From Paraphaeosphaeria minitans (Eukaryota; Ascomycota; Dothideomycetes; Pleosporales; Didymosphaeriaceae), in the NCBI GenBank assembly GCA_015832175.1, contig WJXW01000018.1, positions 434,001 to 498,000 of the forward strand: a DNA stretch of 64,000 bases, read 5' to 3'. The first letter of the stretch is position 1, and each line of letters opens with the position of its first letter. This document shows, piece after piece, positions 33,712 through 43,911 of this stretch. A program made the translations under genes and the position numbers. The notes under the pieces are model-generated. The model saw only the letters and a list, made by a program, of their open reading frames with translations, was not told the DNA's origin and made no database searches.

Positions 33712-35888
33712 ATGAAGACGACTGCAAGCGGCCGCATCGGCCTGCTTCGAATGCTTTTTCGTTTCTTTTTGTCAGTTGTTCCTTGCATCTTTGCCTTCGG
33801 GCTGTCGCCATGGCCGTTGTACGCGATTTGGGCGATTTTGGGTGGGCCGAGAATCCGATACGGCGATCGCAAGGTGGTGCAGGACATCTTGTTCTTTGGG
33901 AGTTTTAATATTTGGCTTGCCCGAAGACATATCGTCGATGCTATTATCAGTAGTCGGACCACAATCGGGAAGGATACACTATCAACAGCAACAGCAGGTG
34001 TAGCCGCGATTGTTGCACTAGCGGGATTATGGTACATTCTTGGAAAAAGCAACAACTCTCGGGAGGAGTGTCCCGAGAAACTGCCCCCAGGAACGCGTCC
34101 GTGGTCTGTGGAGCATCCGCAGCCTTTCATCATGCCTTGCCGGACAACACATTCCCGTATATTTCCGAAGAAGCATTCTTTTGGGTATGACTATCTACTA
34201 TGTGGATTTCCTATCGTGCCAGTTGGGACTACACCGGAGGGAACCGATATACCCGATGGTAGCGACCAGATTTTGGGCAAATGGTGGCTTCAGATCAAAG
34301 CAGGGGACTATCTCACCCGAGACCAAGCAGCTTTGGGCTTCTACGGAAAGCTCAAGGTATTCCTCAGGGAGAAGGTAATAACATCTACATTCACCGTATG
34401 CAGTGTACTAAATAATCAGGGTGTCAAAGATTCAGAATGGTCTTATGCCTACTTGGTGACGGCACCACGCTTCTTTGGGTATTCATTCAACCCTGCGTCC
34501 TTTTGGTACATCTACGATAAAAACCATCACCTCACAAGAATGATCACCGAGGTGAACAATACATTCGGAGAGAGACACCTTTATTTACTGGACGGGTCAA
34601 GTCCAACAAGTCCAGTCCAGACGCCAGGTGGAGAGGAACTGGTTCCTAAACCACCTAAGACAACTTTTGCCGACTACTGGACCAAAGAGTTTCACGTCTC
34701 GCCTTTCAATTCAAGAAAGGGCGGTGGTTACGCTCAGAAAGCTCTGAATCCTTTCCCTTCGCCCACCTCTTCGCCTGCTATTGACATCACCATCATTTTG
34801 AAATCAACAAAAGATCACGCCAAAGTCGTTGCACGGCTCTTCTCTCTGGGCAAGGCGATGAAGCTTGACGGAATGGGCCTTTTCGAAGCACTAAGATTCA
34901 TCGCAGCCTGGTGGACGGTAGGATTCCTAACATTTCCACGAATCATAAAGGAGGCTTTCGTTCTGTATTTCCGAAAGGGCTTGCGTGTGTGGCTCAGGCC
35001 CGAAGTGCGTGTCTCCAGTATCGGCCGCATACCAACGGAGACAGAGAAGTCAGATCCCCGAATCGCCTTCTGTAGCGGTCACTAATGATAATCCGTAGTC
35101 TCCTACACCAAGTCTTCCGGGACTATCTATTCTACCTGGTCCATCTTTCCGAGGACCCGTTCTGGATCAGATTCGAGACCGCAATTCCAGACAAGCCCAA
35201 AGATGTAGTCGCATCGACTCATCGAAGAGACCGTCATTCCGATGTCAAATCCCTGGACATTCGCGTTTTGACCGGCGCTTTCTACTCTCGTTTCGTCCAC
35301 TACTCGCACACGTCCGAAGCTTTCGATCGTGAATGCTTATTTACAGATGAGAAGAACCGCACTCTGTGGATTTCGCAACCTGGCCTTCTCCCAGAGCTTC
35401 TACCTAAAAGGTTGGAAGATCTGAAAGAGCAGGAAGGGTTCGTGGAGAGGAGCTTCCTTGATGAGCTGCGATGGACACTACTGCGGAAGCTGAGGTGCCC
35501 GCCCGCTGACCCGGCGTATCCCATCTCCCCCAGGTCTGCGCAGTTCGACCTGGACGACATACGCGAACATAATTTTTCGGAACTTGACCGATATGTGCGG
35601 GGAACTCCTGGCATGCATTATGCAGGACACTATAGGAGGACAGTGACTAAGCTGTTCCTAGCGCAGCGATATGCGCTGGGCTTCACAGAGGTGATTGACT
35701 TGTTGGACTTCTGTTTACGGGCAATGCTTTGCTGGTTTGGTGCCAGCATGCTAGTGCCTTATACTCAAGCCGGCGGACAGCATCGCGGCTCCAGTTTGCA
35801 TGACAGTTACGATGTCTACAACTGGTGGACCACGGCAACAGCGTTGGGGTTGTGCCACATCTATGGGCTCTCTAAGGGGTATAGGTAG
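33712..35888 (+). CDS. DUF1365-domain membrane protein
   Basis: Three exons (33712-34374, 34420-35048, 35099-35888) give 693 residues. Intron 1 is 45 nt, stop-free and in frame (GTAATA...AATCAG, with a TACTAAAT branch site). Removing it makes KVFLREKGVKDSEWSYAYLV, a typical DUF1365 run. Intron 2 is 50 nt with an unusual GTCAGA donor and is the only phase-compatible way to join the two long frames. Residues about 15-60 form one or two membrane helices (FRFFLSVVPCIFAFGLSPWP). Another helix, GVAAIVALAGLWYIL, is near residue 105. The DUF1365 domain covers about 135-460, with RTTHSRIFPKKHSFGYDYL, YLVTAPRFFGYSFNPASFWY and FHVSPFN. A second half of about 230 residues follows (HQVFRDYLFYLVHLSEDPFW). 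Bacterial DUF1365 proteins are encoded next to cyclopropane-fatty-acid synthases, so a lipid-modification role is plausible but unproven. The ATG at 33712 was preferred over an upstream GTG. Confidence 0.82.
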
Positions 35889-36719
35889 TCGACACAGCAG
35901 ATGACTCCCGTCCACGAACCCAATTAAATTTAAACATTTGACACACACGTTTTCCATCTAGAAAGGCGCATTTATTCGTTCGGACGTTGGCCGTGGTATG
36001 AGACGAATGTCTAGTGTTCTAGCCCATAATACCTAAAACGTCTGATAGCCGAGGTCTAGCCCTTCTAGGTACCGCCATCTCGAGCTGCTTCGCGTCCACG
36101 TGCATTCACATGCTGGCTGTGTGCACATCTCAAAGGCCTCAATTGAGAACATGTGAAGCCAGTGAGGTCGTGTGCCGCGTTAGCAAATTGCCACCAGACC
36201 CTGCCACAGCGCAGCGTTGTGGTGAAAACACCAGGCCAATGAAGCAGCATCACAAGCCAACAGCACCAACCGTCATCCCGTGACGATCCCGGATCCGCTG
36301 CTCCAACGCCAGACTTTTGCTCTCAGACTGCGTCCTTTGGGCCGAGGGGCAGCGACAAGCTCGCATTCCTGGCTTTTGACCGGCGGCCCTCGGCGCAGCT
36401 AACTCGGGCCAATGGTGCAGTGTGCAGCGTGCGTTACCCGAGTGTTCCCGACCACAGTTGCTGGAGTGTAGGTAGGCTTTTCCTGACTGGGCGTCTGGGG
36501 TTGGCGCCCGGCACCATGATGCTCATACATACATAAGAGCTTGGCTCCGCCCGTGGAACTGCTTGCGTGAAACGTGGAGAACTACCGAGGCTACGGAAGT
36601 GTCTTGTCATCAGGTCATCTCAAAGAAAAGGCAGACATTTCCTCCTCTCTTTCTTTGAACATATCCTTGGGTCCTTTTATATAGTTCTTACCTTCGATTA
36701 GAGAAGAAGATCAGGAAAG
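35889..36719 (+). promoter_or_regulatory. Promoter region of isocitrate lyase
   Basis: 831 bp between the DUF1365 gene and icl1. A TATATA element lies at 36678-36683, about 37 bp before the ATG. A CTGGGG word at 36495-36500 fits the SYGGRG consensus of the carbon-catabolite repressor CreA, which is known to control glyoxylate-cycle genes in moulds. With a six-base consensus one match can be chance. GC-rich inverted segments are present at 36350-36400. Confidence 0.35.
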
Positions 36720-38530
36720 ATGGCGAACATTGATGCAGAGGAGCAGCAGTACCAGCAAGAGGTGGAAGAGGTCAAGAAGTGGTGGTCAGACTCACGATGG
36801 CGGTATACCAAGAGGCCCTTCACAGCTGAGCAGATCGTGCAGAAGCGAGGCACGCTGAGGATACAATACCCCAGCAATGCACAGTCGAAGAAGCTTTGGA
36901 ATATTGTGGAGGACAGATTCAAGGTGAGCAAGGTCGTCGCCTACGTCTTGACCCTGGCTAATCATACCAGAACAATGACGCGAGCTACACATACGGCTGC
37001 CTCGACCCAGTCATGGTCACGCAGATGGCAAAGTACATCGACACCGTCTATGTTTCCGGCTGGCAATGCTCGTCAACTGCTTCGTCGACCGACGAGCCCG
37101 GTCCCGATCTCGCAGATTACGCCTACACCACGGTCCCAAACAAGGTCAGCCACCTCTTCATGGCACAGCTCTTCCACGACCGCAAGCAGCGGGAAGAGCG
37201 CCTCACCACACCGAAGGCAAATCGTGCAAATGCGCCCAGTGTCGACTACCTGCGGCCTATCATCGCTGATGCGGATACCGGCCACGGAGGTCTCACAGCA
37301 GTTATGAAGCTCACGAAGCTGTTCGTTGAGAAGGGCGCAGCTGGCATCCACATCGAGGATCAAGCGCCTGGAACCAAGAAGTGCGGCCACATGGCCGGCA
37401 AAGTACTTGTCCCCATCAGCGAGCACATCAACCGGCTGGTCGCGATCCGCGCCCAGGCCGACATCATGGGTGAGTCCCCCTACACCTCTCCCCAACAGAC
37501 CATTTCATCGCAAGAGCTAACACATCTTCTCAGGCGTCGACCTCCTCGCCGTCGCCCGCACCGACTCGGAAGCCGCAACCCTCATAACCTCCACCATCGA
37601 CCCCCGAGACCACCACTACATCCTGGGCGCCACGAACCCCGCGCTCCAAGCCCTCGGCGACCTCATGCACGCCGCGCAGCAAGCCGGCAAGTCGGGCCCG
37701 GAACTCCAAGCCATCGAAGACGCCTGGATCAAAGAAGCCTCTCTCAAGCTCTTCCACGAGGCCGTCGTCGACACCATCAACGCAGGCGTGCACGTCAACA
37801 AGGAGTCCCTCATCGCCGAGTTCCTGGAGAAGAGCAAGGGCAAGAGCAACGGCGAGGCGCGCGCCATCGCAAAGGGACTGACGGGCGTGGACGTGTTTTT
37901 CGACTGGGAAGCGGCGAGGACCAGGGAGGGCTACTACAGGTACCAGGGCGGGACGCAGTGCGCGGTGAACCGCGCCGTGAGCTACGCGCCGTACGCGGAC
38001 ATGATATGGATGGAGTCGAAGCTGCCGGACTACGCGCAGGCGAAAGAATTCGCCGACGGCGTGCACGCCGTGTGGCCGGAGCAAAAGTACGTCTTCCCTC
38101 CTCCGTCTCTCTCTCTCTCTCGGCCCGCCATGCGATAGACACATCCAGACGACTAACCCCCCTCCCCCGCAGACTCTCCTACAACCTCTCCCCCTCCTTC
38201 AACTGGAAAGCCGCCATGCCGCGCGACGAGCAGGAAACGTACATCCCGCGCCTCGCCGCGCTGGGCTACTGCTGGCAGTTCATCACGCTGGCGGGGCTGC
38301 ACCAGACGGCGCTCATGGCGGACACCTTCTCCAAAGCGTACGCGAAGCAGGGGATGCGCGCGTACGGCGAGATCATCCAGGAGCCCGAGGCGGAGCGCAG
38401 CGTCGACGTGCTGACGCACCAGAAGTGGAGCGGCGCGAATTACGTCGACAACATGCTCAAGATGGTGAGCGGGGGGGTGAGTTCGACGGCGGCCATGGGG
38501 AAGGGGGTGACGGAGGATCAGTTCAAGTAG
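36720..38530 (+). CDS. icl1: Isocitrate lyase
   Basis: Glyoxylate-cycle enzyme splitting isocitrate into succinate and glyoxylate, needed for growth on acetate and fatty acids; glyoxysomal or peroxisomal in moulds. Four exons (36720-36923, 36971-37469, 37534-38086, 38173-38530) encode 537 residues, the usual fungal length (about 538). The N-terminus [20 protein letters not shown] is a conserved helix. The active-site loop KKCGH is at residues 204-208 (catalytic Cys206). Others seen are [52 protein letters not shown] and [13 protein letters not shown], the conserved stretch after the fourth exon junction. No C-terminal SKL-type PTS1 is present (ends TEDQFK). All introns are GT-AG with clean frame closure. 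Confidence 0.97.
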
Positions 38531-39286
38531 GGGGTGGGGTGTGTGTTGCAAGTAGGTATTACGAAGGCTGCAAAGCATGGATCAAGTCAACACATGGCAC
38601 GTTGTTTGGGTCTCATGTGTGATGTCCGACCGCACGGGCAGGGGTGCACATTTAGCTCAAGACTCCGCTGGATCGAGCTGTGCCGTCGGGATGCTTGTAG
38701 ATCCATAGCATCGCACCCTGGTTGCCATGGCGTCTTTCCGTATAAGATCCGTCCCACCCATCTCTACCAGACATCGCGACATCGGCAGTCGCCGCAGATA
38801 CAAATCTCCCCTCATATATATCTCTCGACTAGGTACAAAGCTCACGCGCATACCCCTACGCGGACAACCCAAAGACGGCGAATGAAAATTTGACATGAGT
38901 CTGTGCTGTACAAATACGCATACCACATTGTAGCAAAAGATAGTAAAGTGCGACCCTACGCCAGCCCAACGCCCGTGGCCCAACGACCAGATGCAGATAT
39001 GCAGGTACACAGCCAGGTACTTGTTATACTGCTCCTCAGCAGTGCATGCAAGACAAAGCCTGTCGCATTGATAATGAACAGTATAAGGAAAACACCACTT
39101 TTTCGGAAATACCCCCCCGCTCCAACGTCTTTTCTAGATGTTTGTATGCAGATCTAAGGGCCGGCGTCGGCACTGAGCAAACAAGGGATAGGGAACGCAG
39201 AGTCTCGGTAGAGACCGAATGACAGCCAGGCTCTCAACTACCCAATCGCAGATACCGTCCCAGAGGTGAGGACGAGAGGAGGTTGA
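38531..39286. other. Convergent intergenic region icl1 / PRPP synthetase
   Basis: 756 bp between two converging 3' ends; contains both 3' UTRs. No repeat or gene is seen. An A/T-rich stretch with a run of seven C at about 39111-39118 is the only compositional oddity. Confidence 0.45.
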
Positions 39287-40951
39287 TCAGTGGTAATCAA
39301 ACAGAACGCTTATGCTCTCGCCGTGATGCACTCGTCGTATCGCCTGTGGAACATTATTAGTCTCGGTCTCGATGTCGGTAAAGCACAAGTCCTACCTCAG
39401 CAAAGACATTGCCAACTTCCAACACCTCCAGCTTCGGGCACCGCGCCTTATGCTCAGTCTGGTCCACGGTGTTTGTCACAACAACCTTGTCCAAAGCGCT
39501 CGCATTGATACGGTCGATGGCGTCACCGCTCAATATGCTGTGGGTGATTAAAGCGTACACAGTGGTTGCGCCCTCCTTCTTGAGCAGCTTCGCAGCTCGT
39601 GTGATGGTATTCGAGGTGTCTGCCAAGTCGTCGACGAGGATCGCGGTGCGATCGCGGATTTCACCGACCAGCATCATGGTCGCATTCTGACGGTCGTTGA
39701 TCTGCGTAGGGCGGCGCTCCTGGTCAATTTGTCAGCACATGATCCGGATATGTACCTGCTCCACGCACCTTGTGGATGAGCGCAAACGGCATGCCCAGCG
39801 CATCTGCAATCGCCGTAGCTCGCTTTGCACCTCCAGCGTCAGGGCTCACGATGACAGCTTGCTGGTAGTTTGGGATGGAAAACTGTATGTACTTTCGGAG
39901 AAGATGGCGACCGTAGAGGTTGTCCACGGGAATGTCGAAGAAGCCCTGGTACTGCGGATCGTGAAGATCCATGGTAATGACATGGTCTGCGCCGGCGCAG
40001 GTGAGGAGGTCCGCAATGAGTGTACCGGCCTGGGCAACCCATTGCTTGTAGCCAGGTTGCGGCAAGAATTGCGGGGGCATTGTGGAAGCTCTCGCGGGAC
40101 GGCTGGTGCCAGGTGTGTCATTGACTCCATTGGTCTGGGAGTAGCTCTTGTCGGAGCCATCCGACCTCTTCGTTTCCAACGTGTCGGTGCGCTTCAGGCC
40201 CTGGCTTGGGGTGCGCTCCTCGGACATCCTTAGACGCTCCAGCGACTTGTCGAGCGAGGCAGTGCCATTTGCGAGTGTGGCACCGGGATCTGCGGGATGC
40301 GGAGTCGTCGGAACGCTGTCGAAGGAGTAGGTGCCGGTGCGGCTGCGGTTGGCACCGGGCACCTTTGCGAGTGGTGCGCCCGTCTTGTTGTACGGGATGT
40401 CACTCTGGCGCGAGTAGGGGAAGAGCGGCAGCACAGCGGTGATGCGCTTCGCCGAGGCTGTTCTGCAGGCCGAGATGCAGATCAACTGTCGCGGGATTAG
40501 AAGCGCGGGAGACTGCAAACACCCAGACGCACAAGTTCCATGAGGTTATCATTGACCTTTCCTCCGCCGCTCTGCACAATGAAGACGTCCTTGCCGCGGA
40601 CCGACTCCTCCACCTCAACTCTCGTCTCGCCGACTGCAAACTTGGACAGCTTGGGAAGAGTCAGCCAGGCGCCTTGTCGACCGGATGCGGGGTCTTACCA
40701 GCCGCTTTGCTGGGGGGATGCCGAGGTGGTCGCATATCTGCTCTGCGCAAGGTCAGAAAGGCCGGAAGGTGCAGGACTGAAGAGCTTTACGGGTGAGCTG
40801 CGGGTGGCCTGCGAATAGCACAGTTAGCAAAAACACAGGCAGTGACTGCGCAGTACACGTCTCCTGGTGCAATGCAGGGCATCTGCGAGCGAGAAGGAGG
40901 CAGCGAGGCCGACGTACTGCTGCCGCCCAGGACCACGATGTTGCGCACCAT
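39287..40951 (-). CDS. Ribose-phosphate pyrophosphokinase (PRPP synthetase) with fungal insertion
   Basis: Makes PRPP from ribose-5-phosphate and ATP for purine, pyrimidine, His and Trp synthesis. Seven exons (40918-40951, 40791-40808, 40699-40742, 40533-40649, 39769-40485, 39396-39719, 39287-39343) give 436 residues; exon 2 is just 18 nt. Family motifs: SSHPQLTQQICDHLGIPPAK near the start, KFAVGETRVEVEESVRGKDV, IQSGGGKVNDNLMELLICIS, ITAVLPLFPYSRQSD, MDLHDPQYQGFFDIPVDNLY, VIVSPDAGGAKRATAIAD, and the PRPP-binding loop AILVDDLADTSNTI. About 90 residues of Ser/Thr-rich sequence are inserted after PYSRQSD and before the PGYKQWVAQAG segment. This is a non-homologous region as in yeast Prs1/Prs5-type subunits, absent from minimal enzymes (about 320 aa). 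The insert probably regulates assembly or signalling rather than catalysis. The end, VHHGESISVLFDYH, matches the family. Confidence 0.94.
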
Positions 40952-41429
40952 GACGGAAGTGGTGGGGTGTCTCGCGGGTCCGACGGTGGTGATATGGCAG
41001 CCGTCTCAGGCACTGCGTGATGGTGAGAGATGTGTTCCTTCGCCTTAGCGGGCGGGCGTGTTGTAAGGCGTTCAGCGATGTGGTAGTAGCATGTTGAATG
41101 AATAGCTTCGAATGGACCCGCCGAAGTTTTCTTCAGCTTGCTTCCTTAATTCTGCCGCCATGCGCGCCAAAATATGCATCCTTGCACGCACCGCATGCGC
41201 CATACCGCCCTGCACCCGCCCAGCAGCCTGCGCGCCCGCCCTGCTTGCGAGCCTCGCATGCATCGGCGTTCGCAAGAGGCAAGGCGATATCTGAGGATTG
41301 CACCGCACTTGAGTGGCCGGCTGAATGGCAACTGGGTGCATATCTAACACCTTCCGAAGCCGGAGCGTCACGTGCGAGTCTCTAGGTACGGCAGCGCTCC
41401 AGCAGCGTGTCTTGCCAATCTCGATAAGC

Positions 41430-41534
41430 CAGCATGGGGCAGGAGCTCTACAGCATACGGCAGGGGCTCTACAGCATACGGCAGGGGCTCTACAGCATAC
41501 GGCAAGGGCTCTACAGCATACGGCAGGAGCTCTA
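41430..41534. repeat. 21-nt minisatellite, five direct copies
   Basis: Five head-to-tail copies of a 21-mer (consensus CAGCATACGGCAGGGGCTCTA) start at 41430, 41451, 41472, 41493 and 41514. Differences are confined to a few positions (first copy CATGGGG, later AGGAGC or AAGGGC). Confidence 0.95.
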
Positions 41535-41975
41535 TAGCTACGTATAAACCTCTATAGCATGCGACAGGAGCACTTCATACAGGTATCTTAGATATCACGT
41601 GCAAACCTCCACACTATGCGGCAGGAGCTCTATAGTATTACGTGCAAACCTCTACAGCATGCGGCAGGGGCTCTGTAGCATTACGTGCAAACCTCTACAG
41701 CGTGCGGCAGGAGCGCTCAAGCGTGCCGTGAAAGAGGGCCGTGGAGTGGTTGAAACACTCAGCTGTCATCAATTGCGCAGCGTGAATGGCACGCTCTCTT
41801 GAGTGATACAGTACACGACGAGTCAGGATGTTTATACACCGTGCGGCAGGAGCGCTCAAGCGTGTTCTAAGCATTGCAAACCACTACAGCATGTAGCAAG
41901 AGCGCTTAGGTAGGCATGTCTTGAGCATTTTATCTACCTACCTACACCATGCGGCAGGAGCGCTCAAGCGTCCTG
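41535..41975. repeat. Diverged continuation of the GCGGCAGGAG minisatellite
   Basis: Looser copies of the same core continue, separated by 30-120 bp of TTACGTGCAAACCTCTACAG-like spacer. Three of them share the 20-mer GCGGCAGGAGCGCTCAAGCG, beginning at about 41704, 41843 and 41951. The array therefore decays rightwards from a tandem to a dispersed form. Confidence 0.8.
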
Positions 41976-42519
41976 CACTTCTGAACCTACAGAGAGACTC
42001 AAAGGGTCACCGTGACTGCCCAAATACCTAATCGCGATCAAGTCCATTCGTTTCCATACCTATGCCTACCGTAGAGACTGATCATCTCATGCACACCTCT
42101 GCAACACCGCCTCCTACCTACGGTACCGACCTACCGTAGAGCAAACCATGTGCGTTCTGCGTCGCACGCACGGACGGGCAGACGTCCAAGCATTTCTTCT
42201 CCCATCGCCATCAGATTCTCTCGTGATTCTTTCGTCGTAGCAGGACTCGATTCGTGCTGCATATCTGGGAGAGATGATGTTTCCAGCAGAATCATGTCTA
42301 GAACATTATCTGTGTTCAGGATGCTCCTCGAATGCGATCGTGGGCCAGAACAGTTCTTGTCTCCCAGTGGGCTCCGTGAGCTGCCATCGCAGATGCGCAA
42401 GACCAAAGTTATCCATCGCGGCCAAGTGTCGTACCAGATCGAAGCTGATGGTACCATTACCTACCTAGTCGTATTGTGTTGGGTCGCCGTTCCGAACAGG
42501 CAACGCAGCTCCTGAGTTC

Positions 42520-43008
42520 TCATATCATCCCCTCCTCCCACCGGCCCGATTTCGACTTTGCAATTCCAGGCGTGAACAGCTCCGCACTCAAGACGAGCAC
42601 AGCAGGCACCACGGCCAAGGCATCGATCGTCCCGCTCCGAGGATGCCGCCCGGCTAGATTCATCGCGGCCGCCACCTCCCTGCTCTTGATTTCCTTTTTA
42701 ATCCGCGGCCACTCCTCGCCCGACTTGCGCGGCGATTCGCTGGACGATGCTCTGCGGTGGAACGGCCGGAAGGAAGAGATCGAGTGCGATTTGGCGCGCT
42801 TTCCGGCGAGGTGGGGATGCGCTTTGGGCTTTGAGAGGGACGGGAGGGGGATGTTGATTTCGGTGTAGAGAGGTTCATCGTAGTGTGGTTCGGACGAGCT
42901 GAGGAGTGCATCTTGGTAGATTTGCGGGGTTGGAGCGGGTGGTGTTGAAAGAACATCTGCGTCTGCGTCTGCCCTCGTCGCTTCGACTTGCTGCGTGACC
43001 GCCATCAT
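42520..43008 (-). CDS. Hypothetical protein with Ser/Arg-rich middle
   Basis: Single-exon frame from the ATG at 43008 (second of two adjacent ATGs is also usable) to the stop at 42520, about 162 residues; the frame extends 6 nt upstream to a TTG. The N-terminal part is acidic and Pro-rich, with EPHYDEPLYTEINIPLPSLS near residue 45 and a possible Tyr/Pro motif. The middle is basic (SISSFRPFHRRASSSESPRK, a kinase-site-like RRASSS). Next comes IKKEIKSREVAAAMNLAGRH, then a hydrophobic stretch TIDALAVVPAVLVLSAELF that could be a single membrane helix near the C-terminus. A splice at GGTGGGAGG (about 42540) extending the protein cannot be excluded. No domain is recognised. Codon use and length make it plausible, but it could be a lineage-specific or spurious gene. 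Confidence 0.45.
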   Translation of the reverse strand: MMAVTQQVEATRADADADVLSTPPAPTPQIYQDALLSSSEPHYDEPLYTEINIPLPSLSKPKAHPHLAGKRAKSHSISSFRPFHRRASSSESPRKSGEEWPRIKKEIKSREVAAAMNLAGRHPRSGTIDALAVVPAVLVLSAELFTPGIAKSKSGRWEEGMI

Positions 43009-43911
43009 TGGCAAGATTGTAGGATCTGGACCCGTATGGTACCTCTATCCGGAGTGAACGAGAGCGTAGATGATCCGCCAGAGCAAGTGGACGCTGACAC
43101 TTGATATGCTCTTTCTCAGCAGTGCACAGCCCCTCGACCTCGTATCACGCGCACCACATACACGCAAGCACAGTCACCAACCACCACAACTCCTAAGCGC
43201 TTCCCATGCGAACATCCAAGCTCTTGCCAGGCCCCCAATCCGCCGGCAGTCTCGCGCTGCCGATCTCGGAAAGTCGGAATGTGTACAGAAGGTTATGGTG
43301 GCAAATCCGCAAACGGCGTGCTGTAGGTAGCGAACAGCAACCCAGGGAGCGAGCGAGCGAAACGTGGGAACCGAGGTCCTTGCTGATTGCTGATCGCCAT
43401 TTCGATATCGTAAGCCACCGAGCTCAGTCAGCCGAATTGTGAGCGAAAACGGGTGCAAAAGGGAGAGTTCAGCTCCATGCTGCGTGGGCTTACGCTGCGG
43501 AAGAAGAGGTGTGAGGCGAGGAGATGGGGCGGAGCGGACGCGTTGCAGGTAGGTACCTAAACGACCAGTGCTCTGATATATGAACTGTGAGATGATTCAA
43601 CAATGTGTAAAGCTGTTTACCACATCTAGTTCGTCTTCGATATCTGGGCTTACTGTACTAAGTATTGCTCACTGCTTAGCGCGGGTCCGGGAAGGTCATG
43701 ATCACGTGGTCTAATGCTCACCTGCGTTCTCGGGCTTTTGAATGCCTCTGGTTCTAATAGTGGTTTTATTTCTTCTCAGCAGCGTCGAGGCAGCTGATTT
43801 GGTAGCGTTCTATAAAGGGGATAATGTATTGGAAATGTCCATCGACAACACCAAGCTATCGGGCTAACCCACGCAACTGCCTATGTGTTTTATTATAGTC
43901 TTAGTCGATCC
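43009..43911. other. Intergenic, 0.9 kb
   Basis: Promoter side of the hypothetical gene on its left and 3' flank of the SRR1-like gene on its right. Apart from a GTAGGTAGGTACC run at 43549-43558 and a TATAAAGGGG word at 43811-43820, nothing is seen. Confidence 0.4.

Larger units (their letters stand above)
40952..42519. other. Intergenic 1.6 kb holding a minisatellite
   Basis: The first 150 bp are the promoter side of the PRPP synthetase gene. From 41430 to about 41975 the stretch is dominated by GCGGCAGGAGCTC-type repeats, described separately. 42000-42519 has minus-strand frames (42131-42457) of no recognisable type. Confidence 0.5.

Noticed and set aside
37530..38578. Long minus-strand frames opposite isocitrate lyase
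   Set aside because: Shadows caused by GC-rich third positions; the plus strand carries full isocitrate-lyase motifs.
41430..41975. CRISPR-like array
   Set aside because: Units are 21 nt, directly adjacent, with no unique equal-length spacers, and the genome is eukaryotic.
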